Assembly (NCBI GenBank): GCA_900758075.1
Contig: CAAEQF010000112.1
Location: forward strand, 1-6,411
Source of the DNA: Coriobacteriia bacterium
Lineage (GTDB): Bacteria; Actinomycetota; Coriobacteriia; Coriobacteriales; QAMH01
DNA length: 6,411 nt
Direction of reading: 5' to 3'
Part shown: one piece after another, positions 1-5,950 of the stretch
How the letters are laid out: each line of letters starts with the position of its first letter
How positions within the stretch are numbered: the stretch's first letter is position 1
The notes under the pieces: model-generated
What the model was told of the DNA's origin: nothing
The model's database searches: none
The model's input: the letters and a program-made list of their open reading frames with translations, nothing else
Position numbers and translations under genes: made by a program

Positions 1-46
1 GGCTGCGCGCAGCCTCAGACTGACGTCGTACAAAGCGTTTCCAGCC

Positions 47-88
47 ATAAAAGGGCCTCCCATTTCTCGTGTCCAAGAAATGGGAGGC
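47..88 (-). terminator. Rho-independent terminator of the repeat-protein gene
   Basis: A perfect 13-base inverted repeat (55-67 paired with 76-88) encloses an 8-base loop. Read on the minus strand, the stem is followed after a short GG by TTTTAT (47-52). It lies about 40 bases past the stop codon of the minus-strand gene ending at 130, so it most likely ends that transcript. The plus-strand reading has no T-run after the stem, so it should work mainly in the minus direction. Confidence 0.87.
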
Positions 89-129
89 AGTTCAATGAGG
101 GTGACGGGGCGTTTCGTGAATGCTCACTT

Positions 130-594
130 CTACTTCTTGAGATACGAGAACGACTCGTGGTTCTTCTCGTTGAGGTAGGTGATGCGCTCGTATTCGGTCT
201 TGTCGTGCTGGGGAGCATGGTTGATGCGACCGCTGTTCCACTTTTCGGGGCCTGCGTGTTTTGCAGCCTTGGCATGCGCCTTCGGGTCGGAGAAGCGCCT
301 GGAAAGCCAGGTGCCGTCGCCCGTGATGGGCTCCTTGGCACTCGCCTCGGCATACTGAGCCTGCTTGTACTCCTCGGTAATATGGTGCACGACAGTGATC
401 GGCTTGATGGGACGCTCGGGGTTGTGGTGGATGCGACCATTCCACCACTTCTCCTCCTTGGCCTTCTTATCGGCCTTGGCATGCGCCTTGGGGTCGGAGA
501 AGCGCCTGCACACCCACGTGCCGTCGCCCGTGATGGGTTCTTTCATGAAAGCTGCATCGTGCTGCAGCTGCTTTGCCTGCGCGGTTTGCCTCAT
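130..594 (-). CDS. Unrecognised protein made of two copies of a KEPITGDGTW...RRFSDPKAHAKA motif
   Basis: I do not recognise this 154-residue protein as a named family. It is highly charged, with many Lys and Glu and about eleven His, and no signal peptide or membrane segment, so it is probably cytosolic. Two copies of one motif start at residues 18 and 87, exactly 69 residues apart: KEPITGDGTW, then RRFSDPKAHAKA, then EKW, a GRI and a following His/Pro stretch (HHNP or NHAP). Conserved Trp, Gly-Arg-Ile and Arg-Arg-Phe positions suggest a small folded unit rather than low complexity. The start at 594 was chosen because AGGAAAGG lies upstream, with an 11-base spacer from its last G; the ATG at 696 has no visible ribosome binding site, and neither does the ATG at 546. 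Codon use is G/C-rich at third positions, as expected of a real gene here. The gene ends at a strong terminator. Function unknown. Confidence 0.8.
   Translation of the reverse strand: MRQTAQAKQLQHDAAFMKEPITGDGTWVCRRFSDPKAHAKADKKAKEEKWWNGRIHHNPERPIKPITVVHHITEEYKQAQYAEASAKEPITGDGTWLSRRFSDPKAHAKAAKHAGPEKWNSGRINHAPQHDKTEYERITYLNEKNHESFSYLKK
202..336 (-). repeat. Second (C-terminal) copy of the intragenic repeat
   Basis: This encodes residues 87-131 of the two-repeat protein. It matches the first copy at a constant 207-base offset with no indels. Over the KEPITGDGTW to AHAKA core the two DNA copies differ at only a handful of bases, several of them silent, which points to a fairly recent or homogenised in-frame duplication. 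Confidence 0.85.
409..543 (-). repeat. First (N-terminal) copy of the intragenic repeat
   Basis: This encodes residues 18-62 of the two-repeat protein. It shares with the second copy the order KEPITGDGTW, RRFSDPKAHAKA, EKW and GRI-x-H. Weaker similarity extends before each copy (a KQ-x-Q...A-x-x-x-KEP pattern), so the true repeat unit is probably the whole 69 residues. Confidence 0.85.
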
Positions 595-685
595 CTTGCG
601 AAGATCCTTTCCTGTAAGCGCCGCCACAGCCTGGCGACACGCACCTCTCAAACAGCACAGAGCATAGTCTAGCACCAGTGCCCAA

Positions 686-720
686 TGCCTGCACACTTGT
701 CATGCAGCAAGCGGCAGGCA
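686..720. other. Stem-loop in the spacer before the repeat-protein gene
   Basis: A 7-base inverted repeat (TGCCTGC at 686-692, GCAGGCA at 714-720) encloses a second 4-base stem (CTTG/CAAG) with an 8-base loop. Neither strand has a T-run after it, so it is not a classic terminator. It lies in the 169-base gene-free gap (595-763) between the broken gene and the repeat-protein gene, so it may be a leader structure, a Rho-dependent end or chance. I see no convincing sigma-70 promoter in this gap; TAGACT with an upstream TG (a weak extended -10) is the best candidate. Confidence 0.35.
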
Positions 721-763
721 TCTGAGTTTCGAAAGCGAGTATGTGGCTCCCCGCGGAGCGTCT

Positions 764-1212
764 TTATCGCACAGCAGCAGCGCAGATATACAGCTGCTGC
801 TTCGCGTACTTTGACTCGATCCGCTCAAGAATCGCCTCGTAAACATCGCTCGGATGCTCATGCTCGTAGGCAGCACACGCCGCATCAACCTCGCCGCATG
901 ACGCTTGCCGAACTGCTCGGCAGCTTCCTGGAGGGCGTCCATGCGCGTGGGGTCCGCGGATACGAGCGCGCTGACCAGTTGAGCGTAGCGCCCCTCGGCG
1001 TCGCCGATGCGCGCCTGCAGCCAGCCGTGAATGTTGCCCTCGTCGATGACCGTGTCGAGCGCAGGAAGATCACAGCTCACATACGAGCTGCAGTCGATGC
1101 CATCATCCCAGCCCTTCTCGTGGGCGAAATCCGCGAGAGCAGCGGTGAGCTCTTCTTGGACCTTGATCTTGTCGTAGGGCCAGAAGTGGATGGGTGCGAG
1201 AAACTTGCTCAT
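764..1212 (-). pseudogene. Frameshifted hypothetical gene, partner of the DUF1858 gene
   Basis: The intact part begins MSKFLAPIHFWPYDKIKVQ and runs as good soluble protein sequence for about 103 residues, including an NIHGWLQARI segment and two early Cys (41, 47). It resembles, from memory only, clostridial and coriobacterial hypothetical proteins that start K-F-L-x-P-I-H-x-W; no function is known to me. After residue 103 the same frame turns into Arg/Ser-rich nonsense and stays open to 700. The shifted frame instead continues as EVDAACAAYEHEHPSDVYEA and ends at a TAA at 764-766, which would give about 149 residues. A single base appears to be missing between 890 and 906. The start is certain: GGGAGG lies five bases before the ATG and abuts the TAG of the gene upstream, so the two are co-transcribed. 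It could be a real pseudogene, a sequencing error or, less likely, programmed frameshifting. Confidence 0.75.
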
Positions 1213-1223
1213 GCGTGCCTCCC

Positions 1224-1427
1224 CTACTGCAGTTTCGCGTTGAGAGCCGCGACAACGTCGAGCGGGTTCAGGCCATGGACCGCGGATGCATCGTTGATGC
1301 TTTCCGCCTGCGAGGCCGGGCAGCCGATGCAGCCCATGCCCTGTTCGTAGAGCGAGTCCACTGCCTGCGGGAACTGCGCCATTTCCTGTCCGACGAGCAT
1401 GTCTCCGGTGATTGCCTGCTGTGCCAT
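1224..1427 (-). CDS. DUF1858 / hybrid-cluster-associated CxxC protein
   Basis: This is a 67-residue protein spanning the whole DUF1858 domain (the 'hybrid cluster protein-associated redox disulfide' type). It opens with ITGDMLVGQEMAQFPQAVDSL, has the diagnostic GMGCIGCP motif (Cys33, Cys36) at the middle, then SQAESINDASAVHGL and a C-terminal helix ending VVAALNAKL. The family is small, cytosolic and thought to be redox-active or metal-binding through the CxxC pair; no substrate is established. The start at 1427 fits the family's N-terminus, although the ribosome binding site is poor (GGTAAG, spaced long). An in-frame ATG at 1484 preceded by AGGCGAG is the alternative, but it would add residues unlike the family. 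It is the first gene of a two-gene unit with the frameshifted gene downstream (11-base gap). Confidence 0.87.
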   Translation of the reverse strand: MAQQAITGDMLVGQEMAQFPQAVDSLYEQGMGCIGCPASQAESINDASAVHGLNPLDVVAALNAKLQ

Positions 1428-1474
1428 GTGAGACTGCTTACCATTGGTCGAGCTATCTTTGTGTGGCAAGCAGA

Positions 1475-1494
1475 ATGCCATGCTCGCCTGGCAT
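1475..1494. other. Short hairpin between helicase gene and DUF1858 gene
   Basis: ATGCCA (1475-1480) and TGGCAT (1489-1494) pair around an 8-base loop in the 109-base spacer 1428-1536. On the minus strand only a scattered TTCTGCTT follows. It could contribute to ending the helicase transcript or sit in the leader of the DUF1858 gene. I see no convincing promoter in this spacer. Confidence 0.25.
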
Positions 1495-1521
1495 GCTTTG
1501 TTGGCATCACGACAAACGAGG

Positions 1522-1546
1522 AAAAAGCTGCCGACACTAGGCTTTT
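1522..1546 (-). terminator. Possible weak terminator overlapping the helicase stop
   Basis: AAAAGC and GCTTTT pair around a 12-base loop that contains the last bases and stop codon of the helicase gene. On the minus strand the stem leads into TTTTT. The stem is short and A/T-rich, so this is a weak candidate, and the transcript may read on into the DUF1858 pair. Confidence 0.25.
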
Positions 1547-3702
1547 GGTTTGGGGAGCGGCTCGAGCTTGGCGCGCCACGACAGCGTCCGAGCCGTCTCG
1601 AACCCCTCGAACATGATGGAATACGCGCCACGATCGGCGTCCGTATCGACGATGGTGCCGCATCCGAACACGGCATGGCGCACCTGGTCTCCCACTTCGA
1701 GGGCGGGGCGTTCGAGTGCGTGGGAGAGCTTGCGCGACCTGGTACGGATATCCGCACGCGCCTGCTTTACGAGGGAGTCCTGCAGCGGCTCGGTAAACGA
1801 GAGCAGCTCGGGCTCGATGTCGAGGACAAAGCGCGAGGGATAGCGCACCGAGCCGTCGAGGTTGGTTCCATCGGCACACGAGAGGTAGAGCTGGTCTTGG
1901 GCGCGGGTCATGGCGACGAAGGCGATACGCCGCTCCTCCTCCATCGCCTCGATGGTGCGCGTCTTGCGCGCGGGAAAGATCCCCTCGTTCATGCCGCACA
2001 TAAAAACCTGCCCGAACTCGAGCCCCTTGGCGGCGTGCACGGTCATGAGCCGGACCTTGCGCGCCCCGAGGTCGACATCGAGGTTGGAAAAGAATGCGAC
2101 GTGCGTGAGATAGCCCTCGAGTGAAGCCTCCTCGCCGCAGGTAGTCTCGTATTCGTAGATGGCCTGCCGGAGCTCGGCAAGGTTGTCCAGGCGCTCCTGG
2201 CTGCCCTCCGTGCGCAGCGCGCGCTCGTAGCCGCTCTCGTCGAGGAGCTTTGCCAACAGTTCCGAGATGCGCAGGTCGTGGGCCTGGCTCGTGTACGTCT
2301 CGATGAGCTCGACGAACGCCCGAGCCCCGGTGCCCTCGAACAGCTCGTGGTCCAAGTTGACGCACAGCGCGTCGTACAGCGAGCTGTTGCAGCGCAGCGC
2401 CTCTTCCTGCAAGAACCGCATACGGCGCTCGCCGATGTTGCGCTTGGGGGTGTTGACGATGCGCGCAAACGACAGGTCATCATGACAGGCAACCATGCGC
2501 AAGTACGAGAGCACGTCTTTGACTTCGCGGCGCTCGAAGAAGTGCGCGCCGCTGTAGATAGCGAAGGGAATCTCGTGACGTGCGAGTACTTCTTCCACCT
2601 CGCGCGTGACGTAGTGCGCACGGTACAAGATGGCGATGTCGCGGTAGTCTACGCCCTCGGCTGCCAGGCACTCGATCTGGCTGGCAATCCACTCGGCCTC
2701 GTCGTGGGCGGTCTTGGCATGGTGGCAGACCGGGCGCAGCCCGTCTGGGCGCTGCGCGATGAGACGTTTGTCGGGGCGCATCGTGTTCTTGGAGATGAGC
2801 GAGTTGGCCACCGCCACGACCTGCGGTGTCGAGCGGTAGTTCTCGTTCAAGAAAATGGTTTTCGTCCCCACGAAACGCTTGTCGAAATCGAGCAGGTACT
2901 TCACGTTTGCCCCACGCCACGTGTAGATGGTCTGGTCGGGGTCTCCCACGACGAAGAGATTGCCGTGGTAGGCGCACAGCACCTCCATGAGCTCGTACTG
3001 AAGACTGTCGATGTCTTGGAACTCGTCGATCATGATGTACTCGAGGCGCTTTTGCCATTTGAGCTTCACGCGCTCGTCCAAGGCGAAAATGTGCAGCGTG
3101 AACTTGATGAGGTCGTTGTAGTCAAGCGCGAAGCATTTCTTCTCCTGGTACAGATACCCGTAGAAGATGATGTCCTCGACTGCTTCTGCCTGCACGTACC
3201 TCTCGTGGAGCAGCTCGGCGGAAAGCCCGATCATATCCTTGTAATAGGTGGGCCGCTTGAAGATCTTCATGACCTCGATCATGTCGCGCGCCTTGGAAAA
3301 CGTCATGTCGCGCAGCGTCAGGCCACGCTCGTCGTAGATGGCCTGCAGCATCGCGTCGATGTCGGCGTTATCGAGCACGAGAAAGCTCTTGGGGTACGAC
3401 ACGACGTTGACGTCCTCGTGCAGCACCGAGACGCAAAAGCCGTGAAACGTGTTGACGAGACCGGTGTCGTTATCGCCCGTGAGCTGGTGTATGCGCTGGC
3501 GCATCTCGCCAGCCGCCTTGTTGGTAAAGGTCACGCACAGGATGTTGCTCGGCAAGATGCCCAGCTCTTCGACCAAGTAGGCAAAGCGATGCGAGAGCGC
3601 CCGCGTCTTGCCAGAGCCGGCGCCGGCGATGACGCGCACGTACCCTTCCGTCGTGGTCACGGCCTCGAGTTGGGCGTCGTTGAGAGTGATCGTGTCTGGC
3701 AT
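1537..3702 (-). CDS. UvrD/PcrA-type superfamily 1A DNA helicase
   Basis: This is a complete 721-residue ATP-dependent 3'-5' DNA helicase. It has all SF1A motifs in order: Q motif LNDAQLEAV (7-15), Walker A GAGSGKT (27-33), Ia FTNKAAGEM (59-67), Walker B DEFQD (226-230, catalytic Glu227), III VGDPDQTIYTWRGA (252-265), IV LNENYRS (285-291), V TVHAAKGLEF (554-563) and VI VAMTRAQDQLYL (596-607). Residues about 668-715 (VGDQVRHAVFGCGTI...) are the Tudor-like C-terminal domain of UvrD/PcrA, which contacts RNA polymerase in the family. No nuclease domain is present. The start at 3702 has GAAGGG upstream. From memory, the EGYVRVIAGAGSGKTRAL opening recalls a Firmicutes/Coriobacteriia paralogue rather than canonical PcrA, so the exact role (nucleotide excision repair, removing stalled complexes, recombination control) is left open. 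A LexA operator at the promoter indicates SOS induction. Confidence 0.96.
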   Translation of the reverse strand: MPDTITLNDAQLEAVTTTEGYVRVIAGAGSGKTRALSHRFAYLVEELGILPSNILCVTFTNKAAGEMRQRIHQLTGDNDTGLVNTFHGFCVSVLHEDVNVVSYPKSFLVLDNADIDAMLQAIYDERGLTLRDMTFSKARDMIEVMKIFKRPTYYKDMIGLSAELLHERYVQAEAVEDIIFYGYLYQEKKCFALDYNDLIKFTLHIFALDERVKLKWQKRLEYIMIDEFQDIDSLQYELMEVLCAYHGNLFVVGDPDQTIYTWRGANVKYLLDFDKRFVGTKTIFLNENYRSTPQVVAVANSLISKNTMRPDKRLIAQRPDGLRPVCHHAKTAHDEAEWIASQIECLAAEGVDYRDIAILYRAHYVTREVEEVLARHEIPFAIYSGAHFFERREVKDVLSYLRMVACHDDLSFARIVNTPKRNIGERRMRFLQEEALRCNSSLYDALCVNLDHELFEGTGARAFVELIETYTSQAHDLRISELLAKLLDESGYERALRTEGSQERLDNLAELRQAIYEYETTCGEEASLEGYLTHVAFFSNLDVDLGARKVRLMTVHAAKGLEFGQVFMCGMNEGIFPARKTRTIEAMEEERRIAFVAMTRAQDQLYLSCADGTNLDGSVRYPSRFVLDIEPELLSFTEPLQDSLVKQARADIRTRSRKLSHALERPALEVGDQVRHAVFGCGTIVDTDADRGAYSIMFEGFETARTLSWRAKLEPLPKPKA

Positions 3703-3742
3703 GCCGGCCCTTCAAGCATCGAATCGGTTCAATTGCCCGCCT

Positions 3743-3748
3743 ATCATA
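3743..3748 (-). promoter_or_regulatory. -10 element of the helicase promoter
   Basis: TATGAT on the minus strand differs from TATAAT at one base and lies 40 bases before the helicase start codon. With a 17-base spacer the -35 position holds AATACC, a poor match, so the promoter may depend mostly on its -10. The spacer is filled by the LexA site. Confidence 0.6.
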
Positions 3749-3751
3749 ACA

Positions 3752-3765
3752 CGAACAGGTGTTCG
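3752..3765. promoter_or_regulatory. LexA operator (SOS box)
   Basis: CGAACAGGTGTTCG fits the Gram-positive/actinobacterial LexA (DinR) consensus CGAAC-N4-GTTCG perfectly, and its symmetry extends to CGAACA/TGTTCG. It lies three bases upstream of the helicase -10, between -10 and -35, where bound LexA would block RNA polymerase. Its transcription would therefore be released when RecA-stimulated LexA cleavage follows DNA damage. The membrane-protein gene ends 65 bases upstream, so the helicase is the target. Confidence 0.85.
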
Positions 3766-3830
3766 GGTATTCATGCCGCTATGCAATTGGGTGCCGAGGA
3801 TGCACTTCCCGCACGAGAACGCACGCGCGG

Positions 3831-4463
3831 CTAGAGGATCTTTGCCGCCAGGTCGAAGTAGCAGCGTTTGCTCTCTTTCGCGCAGTGCACGAGCTGGCAG
3901 ACGACGAACACGGCTGCCGGGATGAACGCATACCACATCTGCAGCGAGAAGCCAAAGAAGTCGGTACCGATGGCCAGGGCAAAGGTCTCGATGGCGACGA
4001 CGAGAAAATAGCAGAACTTCCAGATGAGGCTGATGACCTTCTGCGATGCGTCGAGCGAAGACGCCTTCGCCCGTGCGGCACGCGCTGCCTCGTCGCGCTT
4101 CAGGTCCTTGTAGGCATCGCTCACGACAAGATCGTGCGCAATCTGCTTGAGGCGCTTGGCGCGCTTCTCGACTGAATAGCGTTCCGCGCTTTTCTTGTTG
4201 GCGCTGAACGCGACGACGCCGCCAGCAGCCAAGACGGCCGAGAGCACGAGAACGACCACGATGCTGCTGTCCCAGAACAGTCCCCCGTGCACGAAAAACG
4301 CGATGACGAGCGGCACGAGAAGCGTCAGCGCAAAGATGATCACGCCTGCCTTGAGCAGCGAGAGCGTGCGCTTGGAGCCCGACGCGTAGCCCCCGCCAAG
4401 CTCCTCGTCGACGTAGGAGTCGACTTCCCGTTTGTAGTCCGCTAGAAACGCCTCGGCACCCAT
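3831..4463 (-). CDS. Unrecognised protein with four predicted membrane segments
   Basis: I do not recognise the family. Read from the ATG at 4463 it has 210 residues. In numbering from the upstream ATG (4478, 215 residues), hydrophobic segments lie at about 44-63, 72-92, 155-172 and 182-199. They form two hairpins separated by a basic, helical loop (about 93-154) rich in Lys, Arg and Ala; by the positive-inside rule both ends and that loop face the cytoplasm. There is no signal peptide, enzyme motif or transport signature. The start at 4463 is preferred because GAGGAG lies four bases before it; the ATG at 4478 has only a weak GGCGGA. A hairpin with one G-U pair (3809-3830) follows the stop but has no T-run. 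The gene lies upstream of the helicase on the same strand, but the helicase has its own promoter, so a shared function is not implied. Confidence 0.8.
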   Translation of the reverse strand: MGAEAFLADYKREVDSYVDEELGGGYASGSKRTLSLLKAGVIIFALTLLVPLVIAFFVHGGLFWDSSIVVVLVLSAVLAAGGVVAFSANKKSAERYSVEKRAKRLKQIAHDLVVSDAYKDLKRDEAARAARAKASSLDASQKVISLIWKFCYFLVVAIETFALAIGTDFFGFSLQMWYAFIPAAVFVVCQLVHCAKESKRCYFDLAAKIL

Positions 4464-4589
4464 ATCGCTCCTCGCCATACATCAAATCCGCCAATCATTG
4501 CCCAGACACGATACCGCATTTGGCCGCGCGCGCCCCGAGCGAATGCGTAAGCTTTGTTAAATCTTGCCCGTCAGCACCAGAACTGCACC

Positions 4590-4595
4590 TACAAT
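4590..4595 (+). promoter_or_regulatory. Candidate -10 element of the icd promoter
   Basis: TACAAT differs from TATAAT at one base and lies 56 bases before the icd start codon. The nearest -35-like hexamer, TTGCCC at 4564-4569, is 20 bases upstream, longer than the usual 16-18. This intergenic region (4464-4651) must also hold the start signals of the leftward membrane-protein gene, for which I see no convincing promoter. Confidence 0.4.
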
Positions 4596-4651
4596 ACGTC
4601 TCGTGCCCTCATGTGGCCTGACGACAACGCGTAGATTCACGAGGAAATGCC

Positions 4652-5866
4652 ATGAACAAGATTAAGATGAAGACGCCGCTCGTCGAGATGGACGGCGACG
4701 AGATGACCCGCATCATCTGGAAGCTGATCAAAGACGAGCTCATCGAGCCCTATGTCGACCTCAAGACCGAGTACTACGACCTAGGCCTGGAGTATCGCAA
4801 CAAGACCGACGACCAGGTGACCGTCGATTCCGCCAATGCCACCAAGAAGCACAGCGTCGCCGTGAAGTGCGCGACCATCACCCCCAACGCCGCGCGCATG
4901 GAGGAATACGACCTCAAGAAGATGTGGAAGAGCCCAAACGGCACGATCCGCGCGATGCTCGACGGCACGGTGTTTCGCGCGCCGATCCTCGTGAAGGGCA
5001 TCGAGCCCTACGTCCGCACCTGGAAAAAGCCCATCACCATCGCGCGCCATGCCTACGGCGACATCTACCGCGACGTCGAGCTGCGCATCCCGGGGCCCGG
5101 TAAAGTCGAGGTCGTGTACACGCCCGCAGACGGCGGCGAGACGCAGTCCGTCACCGTCCACGAGTTTGACGGCGCGGGCGTGGCCGAGGGCATGCACAAC
5201 CTCGACGAGTCCATCGAGGGCTTTGCGCAGGCATGCTTTGACTACGCCCTCGAGACGGGGCAGGACCTGTGGTTCGCCACGAAGGACACCATCTCGAAGA
5301 CCTACGACCACCGCTTCAAGGACATCTTCGCCGAAATGTACGAATCCGAGTACCGTACGCGCTTCGAGCAGGCGGGCATCAAGTACTTCTACACGCTCAT
5401 CGACGATGCCGTCGCGCGCGTGATGCGCAGCGAGGGCGGCTTCATCTGGGCGTGCAAGAACTACGACGGCGACGTCATGAGCGACATGGTCTCAACCGCC
5501 TTCGGCTCGCTTGCCATGATGACGAGCGTGCTCGTGAGCCCGCACGGCTGCTACGAGTACGAGGCGGCGCACGGCACGGTGCAGCGCCACTACTACAAGC
5601 ACCTGAAGGGGCAGGAGACGTCGACGAACTCGGTCGCGACGATCTTTGCCTGGACGGGCGCGCTGAGAAAGCGCGGGCAGCTCGACGGCACACCCGAGCT
5701 GGAAGAGTTCGCGGACAAGCTCGAGCAGGCGACCATCGCCACCATCGAGTCGGGCAAGATGACCGGTGACCTGGCCCGCATCACGACGCTTCCCAATCCC
5801 ACCACCTTGAACACGCAAGACTTCATTTCGGCCATTGCCGACGAGCTCGCGCGTTCCTACAAGTAG
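4652..5866 (+). CDS. icd: NADP-dependent isocitrate dehydrogenase, eukaryote-like homodimer class
   Basis: This cytosolic enzyme converts isocitrate and NADP+ to 2-oxoglutarate, CO2 and NADPH, needing Mg2+ or Mn2+. In an anaerobe it would mainly feed glutamate synthesis and supply NADPH. The 404 residues align end to end with human IDH1/IDH2 (recalled): MDGDEMTRIIW (13-23), CATITP (73-78), MWKSPNGTIR (91-100) for substrate binding, ARHAYGDIYR (131-140) with Arg132 and Tyr139 at the human numbers, GPGKVE (148-153), Lys211, RFKDIF (221-226), metal-binding Asp in LIDD (249-252) and NYDGD-x-x-SD (270-278), and HGTVQRHY (307-314). The Arg-His of that last motif is what selects NADP over NAD. The start at 4652 has GAGGA seven bases upstream. 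Third positions are almost all G/C, as in a well-expressed gene. The gene is complete, with no missing key residue. Confidence 0.97.
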   Translation: MNKIKMKTPLVEMDGDEMTRIIWKLIKDELIEPYVDLKTEYYDLGLEYRNKTDDQVTVDSANATKKHSVAVKCATITPNAARMEEYDLKKMWKSPNGTIRAMLDGTVFRAPILVKGIEPYVRTWKKPITIARHAYGDIYRDVELRIPGPGKVEVVYTPADGGETQSVTVHEFDGAGVAEGMHNLDESIEGFAQACFDYALETGQDLWFATKDTISKTYDHRFKDIFAEMYESEYRTRFEQAGIKYFYTLIDDAVARVMRSEGGFIWACKNYDGDVMSDMVSTAFGSLAMMTSVLVSPHGCYEYEAAHGTVQRHYYKHLKGQETSTNSVATIFAWTGALRKRGQLDGTPELEEFADKLEQATIATIESGKMTGDLARITTLPNPTTLNTQDFISAIADELARSYK

Positions 5867-5880
5867 CGCGCGAAAATCGA

Positions 5881-5916
5881 GGACGGGATGCCTGCCGCAA
5901 GCGGGTATCCTAGTCC
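5881..5916 (+). terminator. Strong stem-loop after icd, without U-tract
   Basis: GGATGCCTGC (5886-5895) pairs with GCGGGTATCC (5901-5910) over ten positions, two of them G-U, around the loop CGCAA. An outer GGAC/GTCC stem (5881-5884 with 5913-5916) extends it. The two G-U pairs would be A-C mismatches in the opposite transcript, so the fold belongs to plus-strand RNA. No T-run follows, so it may protect the icd 3' end or reduce read-through to the next gene rather than be a classic terminator. Confidence 0.5.
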
Positions 5917-5950
5917 GAGCGATCGATAGCCAACAAGAAAGGCCACTTAA

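Noticed and set aside
1..14. Perfect 14-base palindrome GGCTGCGCGCAGCC at the window edge
   Set aside because: It is simple GC-rich symmetry with no T-run or second copy here, and the window edge hides its context; it could be part of a terminator from outside.
595..696. An N-terminal extension of the repeat protein starting at ATG 696
   Set aside because: There is no ribosome binding site before 696, whereas AGGAAAGG precedes the ATG at 594; the extension is not part of either repeat.
700..890. The in-frame continuation of the broken gene to position 700
   Set aside because: It is Arg/Ser-rich without structure, while the neighbouring frame over 764-892 reads as normal protein, so the continuation is treated as out-of-frame translation.
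3809..3830. Hairpin just after the membrane-protein gene as its terminator
   Set aside because: The stem of seven pairs includes a G-U and is followed by GAAGTGC rather than a T-run, so I do not call it a terminator.
2278..3834. A 518-codon open frame on the plus strand opposite the helicase gene
   Set aside because: It is the antisense of a real gene with all helicase motifs. GC-rich third positions keep the opposite strand free of stops; the translation shows no family features.
5889..5898. TGCCTGCCGC occurs in the hairpin after icd and, on the other strand, in the 686-720 stem-loop
   Set aside because: Ten shared bases in GC-rich DNA with different surrounding sequence; two occurrences do not make a repeat family.
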